A program made the position numbers and the translations under genes. A model generated the notes under the pieces. It made no database searches and was not told the DNA's origin. It saw only the letters and a program-made list of their open reading frames with translations. From positions 115,251 to 179,250 of the forward strand of contig NZ_MDEQ02000016.1 of NCBI RefSeq assembly GCF_001883705.2: 64,000 nucleotides of DNA, read 5' to 3'. The stretch is from Burkholderia catarinensis (lineage in GTDB: Bacteria; Pseudomonadota; Gammaproteobacteria; Burkholderiales; Burkholderiaceae). The stretch's first letter is position 1, and each line of letters begins with the position of its first letter. This document shows, piece after piece, positions 60,134-64,000 of this stretch.

Positions 60134-61954
60134 TCACGCGAGCAGCTTCTCGACGAGTGCGCCGAGTTCGCGCAGGTGGACGGGCTTCGGCAGGAATTCG
60201 TCGAACACCTGCTTGTTTTCGCGCAGCGCCGCGGATTCATACGCGCTGACGCCGAGGATGGCCGGATGCCGGCCGTCGTCGTCGGGCTGCGCGACCGCGC
60301 GAATGCGCCGCGCGACCTCGAAGCCGCTCAGGTCCGGCAGTTCGAGATCGAGCACCACGATGTCGTAGCGGCCCGTGCCGAAGCGCGCGACGCCTTCCTG
60401 CCCGGTGCCGCACAGGTCGGCATCGATGCCGAGCGCCGACAGCATCGCGCCGAGCGTTTCGCGTGCGTTGTCGTTGTCGTCGACCACCAGCGCGCGCCGG
60501 TCGCGGTGCGCGGCCGCGTGCGGCAGCGCGAGCGCTTCGCCCGCCGCATTGCCGGCCGTCACGGTGTCGGGCACTTCGACCGGCAGCGTCACGACGAATT
60601 CGCTGCCTTCGCCGACCACGCTGCGCACGTCCACGTGCCCGCGCAGCGTCGTCACGATTTCGCGCACGACGGCGAGCCCCATGCCGATCCCGTCCACGTG
60701 CAGCCCGACCGCGTCGTTCGCGCGGTAGAACGGCTCGAAGATCTTCGACAGGTGCGGCTTCGCGATGCCGGCGCCCGTGTCGCGCACGGCGATCTTCAAC
60801 TGCTGGCCGGCCGGCGCGTCGGCGAGCGTGATCGACACGTTGATCGACCCGCCGAGCGTGTACTTCACCGAATTCTCGATCAGGTTCGACAGCACCTGCC
60901 GCAGCAGCTTGCGATCGGAACGGATCGCGAGGTCGTGCGGCTCGACCTGCTGCGCGACCGCGATCCGCTTGGCCGCGATCTTCTCGCGCAACGGCTCGAA
61001 CACTTCGGCGAGCAGCGGCGCGATGCCGACGGCTTCCAGCTCCGCGAGGCGCTTCGTCGAGCGCAGCTTGATGTAGTCGGTCAGGTCCTTGACGAGCGCT
61101 TCGAGCGACAGCGCGGAATTCTGCAGCCGCCGGATCGTCTTCAGGTTCGCGTCGGACTGCGGGCGCGCGAGCAGGATCTCGATCGACCCGCAGATCGCCT
61201 GCAGCGGCGTGCGCAGCTCGTGGCTGACCATGCCGAGGAACGCGTTCTTCGCCTCGATCATCTCGAACGCGCGATCGGACGCCTTGCGTTCCGCGTCGAG
61301 CGCCGCGTCCTGCCGCTCGAGCAGGTCGTCGCGCGTGCGCATCGTATAGAACAGCAGCAGGAACAGCGCGCACAGGATCACGCCGAGCACGATGCCGAGG
61401 ATCAGGATCGCGTGCTGCTTTTCCTTCAGCTGATGGAACGTGAAATCGCGCTGCGCCATCTCGATCGCGCGGAAGTAGTTCGCGAGACCATTGACCTTCG
61501 GCCAGTACGCATTGACCTCGTCGATCACCTGCTGCGCGTTCTTCGGCGCGCCGCGCAGCAACGGCACGTCGTGCTTCAGGCGCGTCATGAATTCGCCGAG
61601 CGCGTCGATCTCGTTGCGCGCACGCGCGATGCGCAGCCAGTATTCGGACACTTCGGACGGCCGCTGCAGGAATCCGAACGACACCGACAGGCTGTCGAGC
61701 TGCATCTGCACGTGTTCGAAGTCGTCGTCCTCGTGCGTCGCGTAAAGAATCAGTTGCCGGTCGAACCGCGTATAGACGTTCCGGTATTGCGCGGCGGTCC
61801 AGAACACGCCTTCGCGCGGCCCTTCGAGCACGCCCTCGTTGACCGAGGTGGCGAGGAGGTCCCACAGCAGGAACGCCCACGCGGCGAACCCCGTGATCCA
61901 CAGCGACCCGAGGACCAGGATGATTTTTCTATTTTTCCATCGCCGGCGCTTCAT
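60134..61954 (-). CDS. Hybrid histidine kinase with C-terminal receiver
   Basis: This is a 606-residue membrane kinase. TM1 (about 11-33) and TM2 (about 182-204) flank a helical periplasmic domain of about 145 residues. HisKA has His245 in FLGMVSHELRTPLQAICGS; the ATPase has NLIENSVKY and DTGAGI, and the receiver (about 488-605) has ALVVDDNDN, an acceptor Asp in VVLDLELPDLSG and the Lys in LPKPVHL. No HPt. It is the last gene of a three-gene operon with a periplasmic protein and an HTH-receiver fusion that is its likely output. ATG 61954; the stop of the upstream gene is one base away. Confidence 0.93.
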   Translation of the reverse strand: MKRRRWKNRKIILVLGSLWITGFAAWAFLLWDLLATSVNEGVLEGPREGVFWTAAQYRNVYTRFDRQLILYATHEDDDFEHVQMQLDSLSVSFGFLQRPSEVSEYWLRIARARNEIDALGEFMTRLKHDVPLLRGAPKNAQQVIDEVNAYWPKVNGLANYFRAIEMAQRDFTFHQLKEKQHAILILGIVLGVILCALFLLLFYTMRTRDDLLERQDAALDAERKASDRAFEMIEAKNAFLGMVSHELRTPLQAICGSIEILLARPQSDANLKTIRRLQNSALSLEALVKDLTDYIKLRSTKRLAELEAVGIAPLLAEVFEPLREKIAAKRIAVAQQVEPHDLAIRSDRKLLRQVLSNLIENSVKYTLGGSINVSITLADAPAGQQLKIAVRDTGAGIAKPHLSKIFEPFYRANDAVGLHVDGIGMGLAVVREIVTTLRGHVDVRSVVGEGSEFVVTLPVEVPDTVTAGNAAGEALALPHAAAHRDRRALVVDDNDNARETLGAMLSALGIDADLCGTGQEGVARFGTGRYDIVVLDLELPDLSGFEVARRIRAVAQPDDDGRHPAILGVSAYESAALRENKQVFDEFLPKPVHLRELGALVEKLLA

Positions 61955-61955
61955 T

Positions 61956-62456
61956 TCACTTCACGGTCAGGCCGATGATCTGCCACGCGAACTTGGCTTC
62001 GCCGAGCGGCGTCTTAAGTTCGTCGGGATACTGGTCGCGCGGATACATGATCCACAGCGGGCCGTAGTTGTCGTTGCCGAGCACCTTGCCGTTCATCGTC
62101 CGCGCGAGGATCACGCCGTATCGGTCGGCGTCGGACACGGGAATCGTGAACGTGTATTCGTCGATGCAGCGGAACTCGATCTGCGTGCCGTGCGCGCCGA
62201 CGGTCTTCAGCACGTCGGACAGGCGCGGGCCGGTGAAGGTCGCCTTCGGCGTCCAGCTCGTCGACGTGACGATCGTATGTTGCGGCAGCGCCATCAGCGC
62301 CTGCTCGGAAAAGACGTACGCCGTCTTGCCCTGCTGGTTGCTTTTGTCGATCTTGCCGTCGACGGTGAACGTAAACGAAGCGGCCCAGGTCGCGGCGGCC
62401 ATGCCGAGCAGGCAGGCCGTCAGCAGGCTCTTGGCCCAGATGGTCGAAACTCGCAT
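61956..62456 (-). CDS. Periplasmic molybdopterin-oxidoreductase-fold protein
   Basis: This is a 166-residue secreted protein with a signal peptide (residues 1-25, ATWAAS). LPQHTIVTSTSWTPKATFTGPRLSDVLKTVGAHGTQIEFRCIDEYTFTIPVSD and LWIMYPRDQYPDEL follow the SUOX/YedY-like fold, but the Cys that binds molybdenum in true enzymes is not in the usual context (RCIDEY), so catalysis is doubtful. Sandwiched between kinase and regulator genes, it may be a ligand-binding accessory for the kinase. ATG 62456. Confidence 0.72.
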   Translation of the reverse strand: MRVSTIWAKSLLTACLLGMAAATWAASFTFTVDGKIDKSNQQGKTAYVFSEQALMALPQHTIVTSTSWTPKATFTGPRLSDVLKTVGAHGTQIEFRCIDEYTFTIPVSDADRYGVILARTMNGKVLGNDNYGPLWIMYPRDQYPDELKTPLGEAKFAWQIIGLTVK

Positions 62457-62498
62457 GTCTTTCCCTCGGTCTTGTAATGGCGGGTTGTCGTTCCGGTC

Positions 62499-63371
62499 TC
62501 AGTTCGCGGCGGCCGCGGCCGGCAGCGTGAGCTTCAGTTCGCGCGCCACTTCCGCGAACAGGATCGGCAGGCGCACCGGTTTTTCTTCGCAGCGCGCGTT
62601 GTAGTGCGACACGATGTGCGCGATTTCGTCCTCGCTCGCCTCGCCGGTCGAGATCTTGCCGGTCAGCAGGAAGATCGGCGCGCCGCTGTTCTCGCTCGAA
62701 CGGATGCCGCGCACGAGTTCGGCGGCCGTCTGGTCGCCGAGCATCCAGTCGAGGATGTAGCCGTCGAAATCCTCGACCTCCAGCGCCTTGCGGAACGTCG
62801 CGCCGTCGAAGTACGGAATCGCGTTCACGCCTTTTTCGATGAAATATTCACATACCGTTTCGGCGACATCCTGCGAATCGTCGACCACGGCGATCCGCGC
62901 CGCATACACGTTCGGCTGGGTCGAGCGCAGCTCGACGACGTCGACCGGATACGTGCGGCCCTCGCGCGCATGTTGCCGTTCCGTGATGATCCATTCGCCT
63001 TGCCACTGCAGCGCGACGAAGTCCGTTTCGATCTGGCTGCTGGCCTTCGCCGAGATCGCGGCCCGGCAGCGGAAGCGGCGCGATTCGATCACGAGCGTCG
63101 CGTCGATCATCTCGGCCGCGGCCGGCTGCGCGCCCTTGTCGTCGAGCAGGATCGCGGGCGGCACGCCGAAGTGCGTCGCGATGTCCTGCAACTGCGACAG
63201 GTTCCACGGGATCATGCCTTTCATCTTGCGCGTGACGACCGAGAAGCTGAGGCCGAGCACATTCGCGATCGTCGTGTTGTGACTGCGCGGCGGGATGCCG
63301 TTCCGGTTCAGGAGGTCGCGCACCTTGTTGGCGGTGATCAGATCGACGTTGGCCGGTTCGCTGTTGGACAT
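62499..63371 (-). CDS. BetR-type HTH fused to a response regulator receiver
   Basis: This is a 290-residue protein. The N-terminal HTH (about 10-75: NKVRDLLNRNGIPPRSHNTTIANVLGLSFSVVTRKMKGMIPWNLSQLQDIATHFGV) matches BetR-type domains. A linker of about 80 residues leads to a C-terminal receiver (about 158-285) with IAVVDDSQD, acceptor Asp208 in YILDWMLGDQT and a Lys in EEKPVRLP. The order HTH-then-receiver is the reverse of classical response regulators. ATG 63371. First gene of an operon with the periplasmic protein and hybrid kinase. The gap 63372-63729 contains its promoter and one for the lipoprotein gene. Confidence 0.88.
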   Translation of the reverse strand: MSNSEPANVDLITANKVRDLLNRNGIPPRSHNTTIANVLGLSFSVVTRKMKGMIPWNLSQLQDIATHFGVPPAILLDDKGAQPAAAEMIDATLVIESRRFRCRAAISAKASSQIETDFVALQWQGEWIITERQHAREGRTYPVDVVELRSTQPNVYAARIAVVDDSQDVAETVCEYFIEKGVNAIPYFDGATFRKALEVEDFDGYILDWMLGDQTAAELVRGIRSSENSGAPIFLLTGKISTGEASEDEIAHIVSHYNARCEEKPVRLPILFAEVARELKLTLPAAAAAN

Positions 63372-63455
63372 CTCGATGGGGTCTCCAGGGGTTTTTGGCG
63401 AGGAAGAGCATATCAAAACTGACGCGTCGCGCAAACTTTGAATGAGCGAAGGGCC

Positions 63456-63483
63456 TTGACATGCCATTTTTCTCCATTATTAT
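63456..63483 (+). promoter_or_regulatory. Sigma-70 promoter toward the Sel1-repeat lipoprotein
   Basis: TTGACA (63456-63461), 16 nt, then TATTAT (63478-63483), a 5/6 -10. The surrounding DNA is the most AT-rich of the right end. The transcript would have a leader of about 240 nt before ATG 63730. Confidence 0.55.
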
Positions 63484-63729
63484 TGCTCACCACGTCACTA
63501 TTGTTTGTTGCGTCATGTTTGGAGATCGATGCCGGCGAGTATCGGCACAGCGAAAAGCGACATCAATGAAGCAGTGACGGAGCGATTCGAAGAGAGAGCC
63601 TGAGAGAGCCTTGGACTGCGTGTCGGCGTTGGCGGATTGTATCCGCCGCGCCGCGCGCAACCAGGTACGAGCCCACGGGGTGGGTGGCTCGAAGCAATAC
63701 GGCGCAAATAAAACTTGAGGAAAGTACCA

Positions 63730-64000
63730 ATGTATCGCCGTTTACTCGCACCGGGGCTGCTGTTGCTATTGGCCGCGTGCGCGCAGGATCCGTCCATCAC
63801 CAGCAACACGGTACGGATCTGCGACGACACAGGTTGTTCCGATCGCCAAAAAGATCAGGTCTCCTATCAAAAAAGGGGCGATTCGGAAGATCGGGAAGAT
63901 CCGCGCATCGCCGCGCTCAAGCAAACCGCGAAGACCCAGCCGAAGGCCGCCTACGACCTCGGCCTGCGCTATTTCCGCGGCGACGGCGTACGCCAGGACA
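63730..64000 (+). CDS. Sel1-repeat lipoprotein, N-terminal part
   Basis: The first 90 residues are visible; the gene runs off the right edge. A signal peptide with lipobox LLAAC (Cys17) is followed by a short Cys-containing segment and then AAYDLGLRYFRGDGVRQD, the start of a Sel1-like repeat (TPR-like helical pairs used for protein contacts). ATG 63730 is preceded by GAGGAAAG. Likely a periplasmic scaffold lipoprotein; the function depends on the missing part. Confidence 0.8.
   Translation, partial: MYRRLLAPGLLLLLAACAQDPSITSNTVRICDDTGCSDRQKDQVSYQKRGDSEDREDPRIAALKQTAKTQPKAAYDLGLRYFRGDGVRQD

Noticed and set aside
63513..63830. Small minus-strand frame opposite the Sel1-repeat lipoprotein start
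   Set aside because: It overlaps the lipoprotein gene antisense and has no start signals or family features.

Overview
The window is GC-rich, has coding on both strands and carries gene families typical of Burkholderia (LecB-type lectin, trimeric autotransporters with a YadA anchor, a Wzx/Wzy exopolysaccharide operon, RcsB-like regulators, an AzlC/Lrp pair). I read it as accessory sequence from a Burkholderia species, most likely Burkholderia cepacia complex and probably a secondary replicon. I could run no search, so species and replicon are inference. There is no rRNA, tRNA, insertion sequence or CRISPR array that I can support.

Layout. 1-5.0 kb: ordinary genes (AzlC permease cut by the window edge, Lrp regulator, permuted papain-like hydrolase, LysE exporter, secreted protein, DUF2322-like protein). 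5.6-10.6 kb: a two-partner secretion pair, a TpsA with two TPS domains and its TpsB transporter. 10.6-24.9 kb: a 5'-broken lectin gene, a hexanucleotide repeat, a secreted glycosidase, an eight-gene exopolysaccharide operon on the minus strand (priming transferase, Wza, tyrosine phosphatase, tyrosine kinase, one GT4 transferase, pyruvyl transferase, flippase, polymerase) and an EpsD-like prolyl isomerase. 25-49 kb: a signalling and adhesin island with two hybrid kinases carrying HPt domains, two large trimeric autotransporters (3013 and 1271 residues), an OmpA lipoprotein, two paralogous RcsB-like regulators and a winged-helix protein with a degenerate receiver. 49.6-54 kb: a kinase/FixJ-type pair, an outer-membrane barrel, a truncated hydroxyisourate hydrolase and a single-pass membrane protein. 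54.5-64 kb: MarC protein, voltage-gated-type K+ channel, APC permease, flavin reductase, thioredoxin, YjbQ protein, a three-gene two-component operon with a BetR-type HTH-receiver fusion, and the start of a Sel1-repeat lipoprotein.

Main discovery. A 14-bp palindromic box, approximately T[A/C]GGAC-nn-G[T/G]CC[T/G]A, recurs in intergenic DNA from 5.4 to 58.2 kb. In most cases it is followed 22-24 nt later by a sigma-70-like -10 hexamer with no recognisable -35, so the box centre would sit near -42, the class II activator position. Such sites precede tpsA, the glycosidase, the exopolysaccharide operon, both autotransporters, the K+ channel, a membrane-protein gene and three short units ending in intrinsic terminators (candidate small RNAs or terminated leaders). 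Four sites have a second box centred exactly 32 bp upstream. The box has the same 14-bp TAnGA----TCCTA layout as the RcsAB box, and two RcsB-like regulators plus two phosphorelay kinases lie in the middle of the region. My proposal is that a local phosphorelay co-ordinates adhesins, exopolysaccharide, ion transport and small RNAs as one biofilm/surface regulon. The boxes and spacings are read directly; the regulator assignment is inference.
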